This document shows positions 36,899 through 45,594 of a DNA stretch of 64,000 nucleotides, in pieces. Source of the stretch: an uncultured Carboxylicivirga sp. GTDB taxonomy: Bacteria > Bacteroidota > Bacteroidia > Bacteroidales > Marinilabiliaceae. The notes under the pieces were generated by a model. The model did not search any database. It was not told the origin of the DNA and saw only the letters and a list, made by a program, of their open reading frames with translations. The stretch is from contig CANLLN010000001.1 in the NCBI GenBank assembly GCA_947491945.1, positions 124,001 to 188,000 of the forward strand, in the 5' to 3' direction. Position numbers and translations under genes: made by a program. Position 1 is the stretch's first letter. Every line of letters starts with the position of its first letter.

Positions 36899-37330
36899 AT
36901 GAAGAGTGTAATTAACTTTATTAACACGGCTTCAGCAAAAACCGAAGATTGGGCTTTGCTGGCTATGCGTTTAACTTTGGCCTATGGATTTTATGATCCT
37001 GCCATTCGCAAATTTGGCAATATTCCCGCTACGGCAGAATGGTTTGCAAGTCTGCATTACCCATTGCCAACCGTTAGTGTATTGCTTGCCGGTGCCGTTG
37101 AGTTTGCTGGTTTTTTCCTATTGATGTTAGGATTCTTCACGCGCTATATTAGTATCCCTCTTATGTTTATTATGTTGTTGGCCATCTTTACGGTGCACTT
37201 GGGTAATGGTTTTTCAGCTGCCGATGGTGGCTTTGAAGTTCCTTTGTACTATTTGGTTATGTTATTTGTTTTGTTCAGCAAGGGGCCGGGTCGTTTTAGT
37301 ATCGACGAGGCTATCGTTAATAAAATATAA
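36899..37330 (+). CDS. DoxX family membrane protein
   Basis: 143 aa with four predicted TM helices (about 20-40, 58-82, 84-106, 112-130). LLAMRLTLAYGFYDPAIRKFG at the start and LLAGAVEFAGFFLLMLGFFTR are typical of DoxX/HvfX-like small quinone-linked or unknown-function proteins. Early TM1 LRLxxGxxFxxxGxxK signature is recognisable in modified form. Its role is unknown; single gene followed by a 15-bp inverted repeat. Confidence 0.82.
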   Translation: MKSVINFINTASAKTEDWALLAMRLTLAYGFYDPAIRKFGNIPATAEWFASLHYPLPTVSVLLAGAVEFAGFFLLMLGFFTRYISIPLMFIMLLAIFTVHLGNGFSAADGGFEVPLYYLVMLFVLFSKGPGRFSIDEAIVNKI

Positions 37331-37347
37331 AAGCTTCAGTTCTGAAA

Positions 37348-37397
37348 ACTTATCGGATGACTTAGTAGAAGTTTGTATAATCAGTCATCCGATAAGT
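37348..37397. repeat. 15-bp perfect inverted repeat after the DoxX gene
   Basis: ACTTATCGGATGACT at 37348-37362 pairs with its complement at 37383-37397 across a 20-nt loop. No T-run follows, so it is not a typical terminator. Confidence 0.6.
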
Positions 37398-37445
37398 GCA
37401 CAGTTGTAATCTTGGAAATGGGTGGTACCTGTGGTTATTGCTATT

Positions 37446-37504
37446 CAACCCACTCCGGGGTTGGTGAATAATGTGTGATGAACGCCACAGGTTGTCACCT
37501 GTGG
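37446..37504. repeat. CAACCC/CCACAGGT two-hairpin dispersed repeat, copy 1
   Basis: The first hairpin, CAACCC/GGGTTG (37446-37451 with 37458-37463), is followed 21 nt later by a second, CCACAGGT-TGTC-ACCTGTGG (37485-37504). A second copy with the same order, loop and spacing lies at 43719-43780, where one base pair of the second stem is changed on both sides (A-T to G-C). The stretch just before copy 1 (ACCTGTGGTTATTGCTATT) repeats the end of the unit, suggesting tandem organisation. Confidence 0.7.
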
Positions 37505-37546
37505 CTATAGATATTTGAATGACTAAATTCACAACCTTACAAACGC

Positions 37547-37578
37547 AAAAAAGGCCATCTCATTTGAGATAGCCTTTT
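37547..37578 (-). terminator. Terminator for the tRNA-Gly/tRNA-Thr transcript
   Basis: Arms AAAAGGCcATCTCA and TGAGATaGCCTTTT pair around a short loop with a single C/A mismatch. The A-run on the plus strand gives a U-run in minus-strand RNA just after the tRNA-Thr 3' end. Confidence 0.7.
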
Positions 37579-37584
37579 ATTTTG

Positions 37585-37656
37585 AGCCAATGACGAGAAT
37601 TGAACTCGTGACCTCTTCCTTACCAAGGAAGCGCTCTACCCCTGAGCTACATCGGC
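37585..37656 (-). tRNA. tRNA-Thr (anticodon GGT)
   Basis: A 72-nt cloverleaf on the minus strand: acceptor GCCGATG with CATTGGC (one G-U pair), D-arm GCTCAGGGGTAGAGC, anticodon arm CTTCC-TTGGTAA-GGAAG with anticodon GGT, and T-arm with GTTCAATTC. CCA is not encoded. It follows tRNA-Gly by 57 bp. Confidence 0.93.
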
Positions 37657-37713
37657 AAATTAAAATCGAATTTTATCAAGTGATACATCCAATTTCAATC
37701 ACTATTAAACCTG

Positions 37714-37786
<73 letters not shown>

Positions 37787-37789
37787 GTA

Positions 37790-38520
37790 TCCCGCTCGTG
37801 TAGCGGGTGTCTGTTGTTCTCAACAGCGATGCAAAAGTAAAGCATTTTATAAAGCTTACAAATTTTAGAAGGGATTTTTTTGATGTGAAAACGATTTTTT
37901 TTTGTTCCGCTCTTCTGTTAATGTGTGTGCCTGTTTTTGTGTGATATTCGCAACGTGCTCATGGACAATTACTCACCCTTTCAAATATCCGGAAAACTGC
38001 CACTGTTGTGCCCTGCGTGATTTTTTGCGACAGATAATAAATTTGGCTTCGGATAATTTATAAGGGTAGTTTCGACTTGGAGAGTTGCCCCAGATCTCCA
38101 TTCATTTTATTCAATAGTATTTTTACTGTAGCTTTTATGAATAGCTCCGCATTTTGCGGCATTGTAGAAGATATGCGAAGAAAAAGAGAATTTAGGTTCT
38201 GGCTGCTTCCCTCATCCAACGGCCCTTTATGGCCTACAATCGTCGAACTCTTCCAACTAAGAACTATGTGAAATTAGATGCGCAAATACTAATTTGCAGT
38301 GATACAATATTCGTTCTTTACGGCAATTTCATCTTGCTTTATGGGTCATCAAACAAGGCCGATTCAAGTGCACACATGATATTACCACTTGATGTCATCT
38401 GGTATTAAAATTTTGTGATGCCTCTCTTGTTGATTCATCCTATGTGGGCCTTAAAGCAAGGGTAGGAACATTTATTTACCTTTTCAGAACAATGGCACGA
38501 GCAGATTTAATAAAGGTCTT
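37790..38520. other. Long intergenic stretch without a supported gene
   Basis: About 730 bp between the tRNA pair and the GH20 operon. Only sub-65-codon frames with poor composition are open. A CTCCGCA/TGCGG hairpin lies near 38143-38157. I see no tRNA, tmRNA, RNase P or SRP RNA signature and no transposase. It may be a decayed gene or mobile element. Confidence 0.5.
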
Positions 38521-38522
38521 TG

Positions 38523-38530
38523 TAGTTTTG
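38523..38530 (+). promoter_or_regulatory. -7 promoter box TAGTTTTG before the GH20 operon
   Basis: Exact TAnnTTTG match, 22 nt before the ATG at 38553. Confidence 0.45.
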
Positions 38531-38552
38531 TGTGACAATTAATATATCTGCA

Positions 38553-40820
38553 ATGAATAAATTTATTTTTAGTATTTCGTTGATGCTGCTGCTAATAAGC
38601 TGCCGAGAGACGGAAGTGATCGAGACCTATAGTATTATTCCACAACCTAATTCGCTGCGTTATGCCGATGAATATCTAACGAGTGATAAGACTTTTAACC
38701 TGCAGGCCAATCATGCCGAAGGGGTCACTTTGCGCGATGTACTGATGAGCAAAGCCGATCAGTACGCCCTTACTTTCAGCCAGGGGAGTGATGCTACCCC
38801 CTTATTGCTAATGTACGATGCTTCCCTGTCGAACGAAGCCTATCGCTTAGTGGTGGATACTGAAAAAATAACGATATCGGCCTCTTCTCAAGCGGGCTGG
38901 TTATACGGTTTTCATAGTGTGGTGCAGATGCTTCCTGTGGGCGATGCCGGTACTTTCCAACTGCGCTGCGGCACCATTGAGGATGCGCCTCGTTTTGTCT
39001 ACCGCGGCATGCACCTTGATGTGTCGCGTCATTTCTTCGATCTGGAGGAGGTGAAAGAGATGGTGGATCAGATGGTACACTATAAGCTTAATAAGCTGCA
39101 CCTTCATCTCACGGACGATCAGGGGTGGCGACTGCAGATTGATAAATACCCTTTGTTAACACAGATGGGTGCCTGGCGCGAGCACAACGGGCAGGATAGC
39201 ACCTGTCTGGAGAAAGCCGTCGAAGATGCCACCTTTATTATCCCTGAAAAACACTACCGCATCATTAATGGTAAGCGAATGTACGGTGGTTTTTATACCA
39301 AGGCACAGATGAAGGAGCTGATCGATTATTGTCAGCAACGTAACATTGAAATAATTCCTGAGATCGATATTCCCGGTCACTTTAAGGCGGCCATCGATAA
39401 CTATCCTTACCTTTCGTGCAGTGGCGAAGCAGGATGGGGCACGCATTTTTCTTACCCGGCATGTCTGGGAAAGGCAAGCACTTACGAGTTTATCGAGAAT
39501 GTGCTAAGTGAGGTGGCCGAGCTGTTTCCATCGAAATACATTCATATTGGGGGCGATGAGGTAAATAAGGATGAGTGGAAGCGCTGTAAGAAGTGTCAGC
39601 GTGCCATCCGTAAAGCCGGGCTGAAGAATGAACATGAACTGCAATCACACTTTAACCATCATATCGAAGAATTCCTTGCAGCCAAGGGTAAGCAGCTGAT
39701 GGGCTGGGACGAGATTGTGGAAGGTGGCGTTAGCGAGCACTCAACCGTAATGTGGTGGCGCAACTGGGCACCCAATACCATTCGCGATGCTGCTAAAAAC
39801 GGAAATGATGTGATTGTGACTCCTGATTTTGAGTATTATTTCGATTTCACACACGCTGCTACCCCGCTGAGTAAAGTGTATAACTTTGAGCCGGTGCCCG
39901 ATGACTTTACCGAGGCCATGGCTGCCCGCGTGCTGGGGGTTCAGGCCAATATATGGACCGAGGGAATTCCCAATACGGATCGCCTCTACTATCAATCTTT
40001 GCCACGTATGCTGGCCTTGGCCGAGAGTGGATGGACAGCAAAAGATCTGAAGAGCTATAGTAAGTTTGAGGAGCGTTTGCCGCGTCATTATCGTTATTTC
40101 GAAAGTCAGGATCTGTTTTATCATTTGCCTGTATTGGGTGCTTACGAAGATGAAACAGTGTTTATCCAAAATACAGCCTTTCAATTGGAGATACCGCTGG
40201 AGGGTATGACGGTGTATTACACACTGGATGGATCAACGCCCACACAACAATCGGCTGTCTATGAAGGACCCGTGGCTATCGATCAGGCCTGTACCGTGCG
40301 TTTTCGTGCTTATAAAGGCGATGTGTTCAGTAAAATATACGAAGCGAAATACACGCAGCAGACACCAGCTGATGCGGTGGAGGCAAGTGTGCAACCAGGC
40401 TTGCATCGTAGCTATGTAGAAGGGCGTTACTGGAACTGTAAAGACGTGCCCCTGACCAACATTGCCGCTGCGCAGACCCGTGTAGATGACTTTGGCCTGG
40501 GGCAATACGAGGGACAAAGCAACTATGCCCTGGTATTTGAAGGCTATTTCAAAGCGGAAGAAGAAGGGGTTTACACCTTTTATACGAACTCCGATGATGG
40601 CGATCAATTGTCTGTACATGGGAACATTATTGTTGATAATAACCCAAGTCACGGACCGCGTATGCGCCGGGGATCCATTGCTTTAAAAGCCGGTTTGCAT
40701 CCCCTGCAGCTTATCTATTGTCAGATAGGCGGCGGTGCCGTACAGGAAGTTTTTGTGGAAACACCGGGGCAGGAGAAGCGCCTGGTACAACCCGCTGAGC
40801 TATTTTGTAAGATAAATTAA
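38553..40820 (+). CDS. GH20 beta-N-acetylhexosaminidase lipoprotein with C-terminal beta and PA14 domains
   Basis: 755 aa from the ATG at 38553. MNKFIFSISLMLLLISC gives a lipobox. The GH20b domain is about 20-145 and the catalytic barrel about 150-510: YRGMHLDVSRHF, LHLHLTDDQGWRL, and HIGGDEVNK with catalytic Asp335-Glu336. A chitobiase-C/FN3-like module follows (YYTLDGSTPTQQSA, about 545-620). The C-terminus (about 640-755) looks like a PA14 domain (GYFKAEEEGVYTFYTNSDDG). It releases terminal GlcNAc/GalNAc from host or algal glycans in the periplasm or at the surface. First gene of a three-gene operon with a CBM9-like and a GH29 gene (gaps 15 and 18 bp). Confidence 0.94.
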   Translation: MNKFIFSISLMLLLISCRETEVIETYSIIPQPNSLRYADEYLTSDKTFNLQANHAEGVTLRDVLMSKADQYALTFSQGSDATPLLLMYDASLSNEAYRLVVDTEKITISASSQAGWLYGFHSVVQMLPVGDAGTFQLRCGTIEDAPRFVYRGMHLDVSRHFFDLEEVKEMVDQMVHYKLNKLHLHLTDDQGWRLQIDKYPLLTQMGAWREHNGQDSTCLEKAVEDATFIIPEKHYRIINGKRMYGGFYTKAQMKELIDYCQQRNIEIIPEIDIPGHFKAAIDNYPYLSCSGEAGWGTHFSYPACLGKASTYEFIENVLSEVAELFPSKYIHIGGDEVNKDEWKRCKKCQRAIRKAGLKNEHELQSHFNHHIEEFLAAKGKQLMGWDEIVEGGVSEHSTVMWWRNWAPNTIRDAAKNGNDVIVTPDFEYYFDFTHAATPLSKVYNFEPVPDDFTEAMAARVLGVQANIWTEGIPNTDRLYYQSLPRMLALAESGWTAKDLKSYSKFEERLPRHYRYFESQDLFYHLPVLGAYEDETVFIQNTAFQLEIPLEGMTVYYTLDGSTPTQQSAVYEGPVAIDQACTVRFRAYKGDVFSKIYEAKYTQQTPADAVEASVQPGLHRSYVEGRYWNCKDVPLTNIAAAQTRVDDFGLGQYEGQSNYALVFEGYFKAEEEGVYTFYTNSDDGDQLSVHGNIIVDNNPSHGPRMRRGSIALKAGLHPLQLIYCQIGGGAVQEVFVETPGQEKRLVQPAELFCKIN

Positions 40821-40835
40821 TCAGAAGCATTCAAT

Positions 40836-41933
40836 ATGAAACAGATTATATCATTTTTATCCCTGCTCTTGCTGGCTGCATGTGGTCATGCTGAGGAGGC
40901 CTTAGAAGGGAAGGTTGATTTGCCGCCTTTTCATCCCAAACAGTATGTGTGTTATCGCACTGCAGAAGCTTTAAATATTGATGGTAAGCTGGATGAGGCT
41001 GCCTGGCAGCAAGCGCCCTGGACTGATCTATTCGTTGATATAGAGGGTGATAAAAGGCCGGCTCCTTCGCTGGCTACACGGGCCAAGATGTTGTGGGACG
41101 ATAACTACCTGTACATTGCCGCGTATTTGGAAGAGCCGCACCTATGGGCTACGATTACCGAGCGCGATGCTGTGATTTATTATGACAATGATTTTGAGGT
41201 CTTTATTGATCCTGATGGTGATACGCACGGTTATTACGAGTTTGAAGTGAATGCCTTTAATACCGTGTGGGATCTGATGCTGGCCAAGCCCTATCGCGAT
41301 GGAGGGCCGGCCATCAATCACTGGGATATCAATGGCCTGAAATCGGCTGTTCATCTGCAAGGCACCATCAATCAACCTGATGACCTTGATGAAGGATGGT
41401 CGATAGAGATGGCTTTTCCACTGGATGTGCTTAATGAATATAATGGGGGAGTGCCTGCTAAAGCCGGCAATCAGTGGCGCATTAACTTTAGCCGTGTGCA
41501 GTGGCAGCTCGACGTGAAGGATGGCGAATATGTCAAACGTATTAACCCGGATACCAATAAGTCCTACCCGGAGAACAACTGGGTGTGGTCGCCACAGGGT
41601 TTTATTGCCATGCATCGTCCCGAGACATGGGGTTTCCTGCAATTCTCGGATGTGGAAGCTGGCAAGGGCGAAGAGGCTTTTGTTTTCAATGATGATGAGC
41701 TGGTGAAATGGGAGCTGTACAGCGTCTATCATGCACAGCGTTTATACCGTCATGCCACCGGGCGCTATACCGATGAGCTGACAGCTTTACACAAGCTGAA
41801 GCTGCCCGCAACAAAATATGTGACTTCCCTGGCGGTAACCAATTCCTTGTTCGAGGCCATTGCTACACGACCCGAAAGCGATTATCAGTGGCACATCAAT
41901 AACGAGGGACGCACCTGGAGAACGAAAAAATAA
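40836..41933 (+). CDS. CBM9-like carbohydrate-binding lipoprotein
   Basis: 365 aa. MKQIISFLSLLLLAAC is a lipoprotein signal. The CBM9-like domain spans about 35-260, with LNIDGKLDEAAWQQAPW, MLWDDNYLYIAAYLEEPHLW, DNDFEVFIDPDGDTHGYYEF and WSIEMAFPLDVL. The last about 90 residues (HAQRLYRHATGRYTDELTAL) are helical and of unknown role. The DG.LDE..W and FE.FIDPDGD signatures are typical of the carbohydrate-binding family 9-like group common in Bacteroidota. It probably binds the sugar released by its operon partners. No catalytic site is recognised. Confidence 0.85.
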   Translation: MKQIISFLSLLLLAACGHAEEALEGKVDLPPFHPKQYVCYRTAEALNIDGKLDEAAWQQAPWTDLFVDIEGDKRPAPSLATRAKMLWDDNYLYIAAYLEEPHLWATITERDAVIYYDNDFEVFIDPDGDTHGYYEFEVNAFNTVWDLMLAKPYRDGGPAINHWDINGLKSAVHLQGTINQPDDLDEGWSIEMAFPLDVLNEYNGGVPAKAGNQWRINFSRVQWQLDVKDGEYVKRINPDTNKSYPENNWVWSPQGFIAMHRPETWGFLQFSDVEAGKGEEAFVFNDDELVKWELYSVYHAQRLYRHATGRYTDELTALHKLKLPATKYVTSLAVTNSLFEAIATRPESDYQWHINNEGRTWRTKK

Positions 41934-41951
41934 CATCTTATCTTTATAATT

Positions 41952-43649
41952 ATGAAGCAATTTTTATTACTGATTGGTTTTTTGCTGGCGCTGATGCCTG
42001 CCCAGGCACAAAAAGAAGAGACGGCCAAGCAAAAAGATAAACGCATGGCGTGGTTCAAAGATGCTAAGCTGGGTATCTTCATTCATTATGGTATCTACGC
42101 CGTGAATGGTATCGATGAATCATGGTCGTTTTTTAACGGTTACATCAACTACGACGACTACATGAAGCAGTTGGAAGGTTTTACAGCAAGCAAGTACGAT
42201 GCTGAAGCATGGGCACGGCTAATCAAAGAGAGTGGTGCCAAATATTCGGTGCTCACCACCAAGCATCACGATGGTGTGGCGCTGTGGGATACGGAAACAG
42301 ATCATTACAGCACCGTGAAGCATACACCGTCCGGCAAGGATATAGTGGCTCCTTTCGTGAAGGCCTTGCGCAAGGAGAAACTTAAGGTGGGACTGTATTA
42401 TTCACTCATCGACTGGTCGTACCCCGATTATCCGGCACACCTGCGTAACGAGAAGCGTTACACCGATGATCCCCAGCGCTGGGCGCGCTTCACCGATTTC
42501 TATTTCAAGCAGATGAATGAGCTGTCCGGTCGTTTTAATCCCGACCTGTATTGGTTTGATGGCGACTGGGAGCATTCGGCTGAAGAGTGGAAATCCAGTG
42601 AGCTGCGCGATCTGATGCTGAAATATAATAAGAACATCATTTTGAACAGCCGTCTGCAAGGCTATGGCGATTATGATACGCCCGAGCAAGGCGTGCCCAT
42701 TAACAAGCCTAATAATCCCTATTGGGAACTGTGTATGACCATGAACGACTCATGGGGTTATCAGCACAACGACCATAATTATAAGACACCTTATCAGCTG
42801 ATCCGTATCTTTGTGGATTGTATCAGCATGGGTGGAAACCTCTTGCTGGATATTGGTCCTAAAGCGGATGGCAGTATTCCGCAACCACAGCTCGATATTT
42901 TAAAAGAGTTCGGTCGGTGGACAGGAAAGCACGGTGAGGCCATTTACGGAACACGAGCGGGTATCGATCATAAATATTTCAACGGCCCATCGGCTGTGTC
43001 AAAAGATGGAAAAACACTATATCTGTATATCGATCGTCAACCTAAGCAGCCTGTTATGGTAAGCGGCCTTGATGTAGATATTGATAAGGTTCGTCTGGTG
43101 GGTTCCGATGCGACACTGCCGTACCGTGCAGAGGACAGTTTTCTGGCTATCGATTTGGATGCACAGCAGTGCGACCCAACCATGACGGTTGTTGCTGTTG
43201 ATCTGAAGCAGAGTATCAAGCTGGTAAACCCCGTAACTGCATTGCAGACATTGGAAACCGCCGAGGTGATGAAAGATGAGGCTTGGCGCGAGAAGCATAA
43301 AATTGCTCTTGCCGACATGGGAGAACCCATTCCCGGAGGACACTATAACGGTCCAACAGCCTTGTCGAAAGATAAAACCATTTTGTACCTGATGGTGGAT
43401 GGTAAAAATAACGGTCCCCTAGTGGTTCGTGGTTTGAAGAATAAAATTAACCGCATCTGGGTAGTTGGCAATGGCACTAAATTGAGTCATAAGGTCATTG
43501 GAAAACAGTACTGGAGCGAAGTGCCGGGCATCACTTATATTGATGTGCCGGAAAAAGTACTGGATAAAGACATGACGGTGATTGCCGTACTGCTCGACGG
43601 TAAACTTGACCTGTATCGCGGTAAGGGCCATGTGATTGAGAGTAACTAA
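41952..43649 (+). CDS. GH29 alpha-L-fucosidase (secreted)
   Basis: 565 aa with a signal peptide (MKQFLLLIGFLLALMPAQAQ). GH29 motifs: KLGIFIHYGIYAVNGIDESW, YSVLTTKHHDGVALWDT and LYWFDGDWEH, whose Asp (about residue 203) fits the nucleophile position. An additional beta domain pair (about 350-560, with a doubled YLYIDR/YLMVDG-type pattern) follows. It removes alpha-linked fucose. Last gene of the GH20 operon and directly followed by a terminator. Confidence 0.93.
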   Translation: MKQFLLLIGFLLALMPAQAQKEETAKQKDKRMAWFKDAKLGIFIHYGIYAVNGIDESWSFFNGYINYDDYMKQLEGFTASKYDAEAWARLIKESGAKYSVLTTKHHDGVALWDTETDHYSTVKHTPSGKDIVAPFVKALRKEKLKVGLYYSLIDWSYPDYPAHLRNEKRYTDDPQRWARFTDFYFKQMNELSGRFNPDLYWFDGDWEHSAEEWKSSELRDLMLKYNKNIILNSRLQGYGDYDTPEQGVPINKPNNPYWELCMTMNDSWGYQHNDHNYKTPYQLIRIFVDCISMGGNLLLDIGPKADGSIPQPQLDILKEFGRWTGKHGEAIYGTRAGIDHKYFNGPSAVSKDGKTLYLYIDRQPKQPVMVSGLDVDIDKVRLVGSDATLPYRAEDSFLAIDLDAQQCDPTMTVVAVDLKQSIKLVNPVTALQTLETAEVMKDEAWREKHKIALADMGEPIPGGHYNGPTALSKDKTILYLMVDGKNNGPLVVRGLKNKINRIWVVGNGTKLSHKVIGKQYWSEVPGITYIDVPEKVLDKDMTVIAVLLDGKLDLYRGKGHVIESN

Positions 43650-43669
43650 AGCTAAATAATATTGGTTGT

Positions 43670-43712
43670 AAAGGCCTTGAATGATATTCTGTATTGTTCA
43701 AGGCCTTTTTTT
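43670..43712 (+). terminator. Terminator of the GH20-CBM9-GH29 operon
   Basis: A 12-bp perfect stem (43670-43681 with 43697-43708), a 15-nt loop and a run of eight Ts. Confidence 0.87.
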
Positions 43713-43718
43713 TACCTT

Positions 43719-43812
43719 CAACCCACTTAGGGGTTGGTCGGGATGTGTACGCACATGGTGCCGCAGGTTGTCACCTGCGGTTATTCATATTCAACCCCTC
43801 TGGGTTTGGGTG
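43719..43812. repeat. CAACCC/CCGCAGGT two-hairpin dispersed repeat, copy 2
   Basis: CAACCC/GGGTTG (43719-43724 with 43731-43736) is followed 24 nt later by CCGCAGGT-TGTC-ACCTGCGG (43761-43780). After TTATT-N-ATT comes another CAACCC half-unit at about 43792. This is the same architecture as 37446-37504, with a compensated base pair in the second stem. Confidence 0.7.
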
Positions 43813-43878
43813 TGGTTTGCATAAGGAAAGAATCTTTGTTCGTTTGTAGAAACATGATATTCATTTTAAGCTGGAATT

Positions 43879-44160
43879 AATCCCGAAGGGATTTCATATT
43901 AATAGCCCTGTGCGCAAGACAGGGTATCGGTCATGTTATCATAGCAACTGCAGCGCAGTTGAATACTCCGTGTCTGTTGGCGGTAGAGTTACATTTGATT
44001 ATACTACAGCATTCTTCCCTTTGCTATTGAAAGCAAGGGGAAGTACAGCGCCTAAGGCGGTGGGATGGGGATCAGAGTTTGGTTTTAACTGTGCTTCTAT
44101 CATCACGGCCAAAGCTCATAACCTATTTCTTTGGTGCGCCGCCATAATAGGAGGGTTTAG
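43879..44160. repeat. Cluster of short palindromes, including copy 2 of the AGCCCTG/CAAC repeat
   Basis: In order: AATCCC-GAA-GGGATT (43879-43893), AGCCCTGT...ACAGGGT (about 43903-43925), CAACTGC-AGC-GCAGTTG (43945-43961), an imperfect CCCTTTGCT/AGCAAGGGG (44017-44040) and a CGCC/GGCG hairpin near 44050. Hairpins two and three match the element at 15953-16018. A 106-codon frame crosses these repeats but has no family features and is not called as a gene. Confidence 0.6.
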
Positions 44161-44260
44161 CGGATGTGTGGCCGAGGTTTTATTGAAGAAGTGCATCAGG
44201 CAGGGGGAGTCGATGTGTGTAAAATTATAAGTGACAAGCCTTGAAATCTTTATAATTTCG

Positions 44261-44268
44261 TAGTTTTA
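44261..44268 (+). promoter_or_regulatory. Candidate -7 box TAGTTTTA before serB
   Basis: One mismatch to TAnnTTTG, 28 nt before the ATG at 44297. A TTG at 44241-44243 with a 17-nt spacer could serve as the -33 element. Confidence 0.4.
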
Positions 44269-44296
44269 CATCGCTATTAACACTTAATCGAATATT

Positions 44297-45520
44297 ATGC
44301 ACCAGAAGAAAGAGATTATACTGCTCAATATATCAGGGGAAGATAAGCCCGGACTAACGGCCAAACTAACTGATATCTTATCACATCATGGCGTTCATAT
44401 TCTGGATATTGGTCAGGCAGTTATCCACGACGACCTGGCGCTGGGCATATTATTTGAGGTTCCTGCTGCGGCTGAATCGGCTCCGGTGCTAAAGGAATTA
44501 CTTTTTCAGTCCTATGAACTGGGACTCAACCTTAAGTTTACACCCGTTACCGAAGAAAAGTACCGCGATTGGGTGGGGCAGCAAGGAAAAGAACGATTTA
44601 TTATTACCCTGCTGTCCCGCAAGCTAAGCGCCGGTCAATTATCGCAAGTAACGCGTATCATATCGGCACAAGGTCTTAATATCGATTATATTTCGCGCCT
44701 TAGTGGCCGTGTGTTGCTCGATGATCACGAGGGTAATGATAAGTCAGTAGTAGAGTTTTCGGTTAGGGGCACACCCAAGGACGGAGCAGCCATGAAACAA
44801 CAGTTTATTGATATTTCAGGTGAGTCAGGCGTTGATATTGCCTTTCAGGCCGATAATATTTTTCGTCGTAACCGTCGTCTTGTGTGTTTCGATATGGATT
44901 CAACACTGATACAAACCGAGGTGATCGATGAGCTGGCAGAGAAAGCCGGGGTGGGGGCTGAGGTGAAAGCCATCACCGAAGCAGCTATGCGGGGTGACAT
45001 CGATTTCAACGAAAGTTTTATTCAGCGGGTAGCTTTGTTGAAGGGACTGGATGAAAGCGTAATGAAAGATATTGCCGAGCAGTTGCCCATTACCGAGGGT
45101 GCCGAGCGTCTGTTCAAGACCCTGAAGAAGTACGGCTACAAAACAGCCATCCTATCGGGTGGATTTACCTATTTTGGCAATTACTTGAAGAGCAAGCTGG
45201 ATATTGACTATGTTTTTGCCAATGAACTGGAGATTGAGGGAGGGAAGCTGACCGGGCGTCATAGCGGAGAAATTGTGAATGGCGAAAAGAAAGCTGAATT
45301 ACTTAAACTACTGGCCTTTAAGGAGGATATTCACCTGGAGCAGGTGATTGCCGTGGGCGATGGCTCCAATGACCTACCCATGCTGAAGCTGGCCGGTCTG
45401 GGAATTGCTTTTCATGCCAAGCCGCGTGTGCGTGCATCAGCCCGCCATCATATATCTACCATCGGGCTCGATGCTTTGTTATACCTTCTGGGCTTCAGAG
45501 ATCGTGAGATAAATATCTAA
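44297..45520 (+). CDS. serB: Phosphoserine phosphatase with two N-terminal ACT domains
   Basis: 407 aa. Two ACT-type regulatory domains occupy about 1-180 (LLNISGEDKPGLTAKLTDIL opens the first; FIITLLSRKLSAGQLSQVTR opens the second). The HAD phosphatase domain starts at about 190 with CFDMDSTLIQTEVIDEL, whose first Asp is the phospho-accepting nucleophile. It continues with ILSGGFTYFG and VGDGSNDLPML (metal-binding Asp). It catalyses the last step of serine synthesis. The ACT pair probably gives feedback control by serine. The domain order is the one known from SerB of actinobacteria and many Bacteroidota. Confidence 0.95.
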   Translation: MHQKKEIILLNISGEDKPGLTAKLTDILSHHGVHILDIGQAVIHDDLALGILFEVPAAAESAPVLKELLFQSYELGLNLKFTPVTEEKYRDWVGQQGKERFIITLLSRKLSAGQLSQVTRIISAQGLNIDYISRLSGRVLLDDHEGNDKSVVEFSVRGTPKDGAAMKQQFIDISGESGVDIAFQADNIFRRNRRLVCFDMDSTLIQTEVIDELAEKAGVGAEVKAITEAAMRGDIDFNESFIQRVALLKGLDESVMKDIAEQLPITEGAERLFKTLKKYGYKTAILSGGFTYFGNYLKSKLDIDYVFANELEIEGGKLTGRHSGEIVNGEKKAELLKLLAFKEDIHLEQVIAVGDGSNDLPMLKLAGLGIAFHAKPRVRASARHHISTIGLDALLYLLGFRDREINI

Positions 45521-45563
45521 GCGGAAGAGTATTCAGAGGTGCTTTCTCGCTAAATAATTTTAT

Positions 45564-45571
45564 TATTTTTG
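45564..45571 (+). promoter_or_regulatory. -7 promoter box TATTTTTG before tcdA
   Basis: Exact TAnnTTTG match, 23 nt before the ATG at 45595. It suggests tcdA has its own promoter despite following serB by only 74 bp. Confidence 0.4.
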
Positions 45572-45594
45572 CCGCCCAATAACTTGATTTGATT

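Noticed and set aside
38230-38410. 59-codon plus-strand frame (MAYNRRTLPTK...) in the gap before the GH20 operon
   Set aside because: Short, no ribosome-binding context, no recognisable family; may be chance or a remnant.
41142-41732. 196-codon minus-strand frame inside the CBM9-like gene
   Set aside because: Antisense shadow; sequence is rich in Ile/His and lacks any domain.
43910-44230. 106-codon plus-strand frame in the gap before serB
   Set aside because: It crosses several palindromic repeats, has Cys/Ser/Gly-rich low-complexity composition and no family features.
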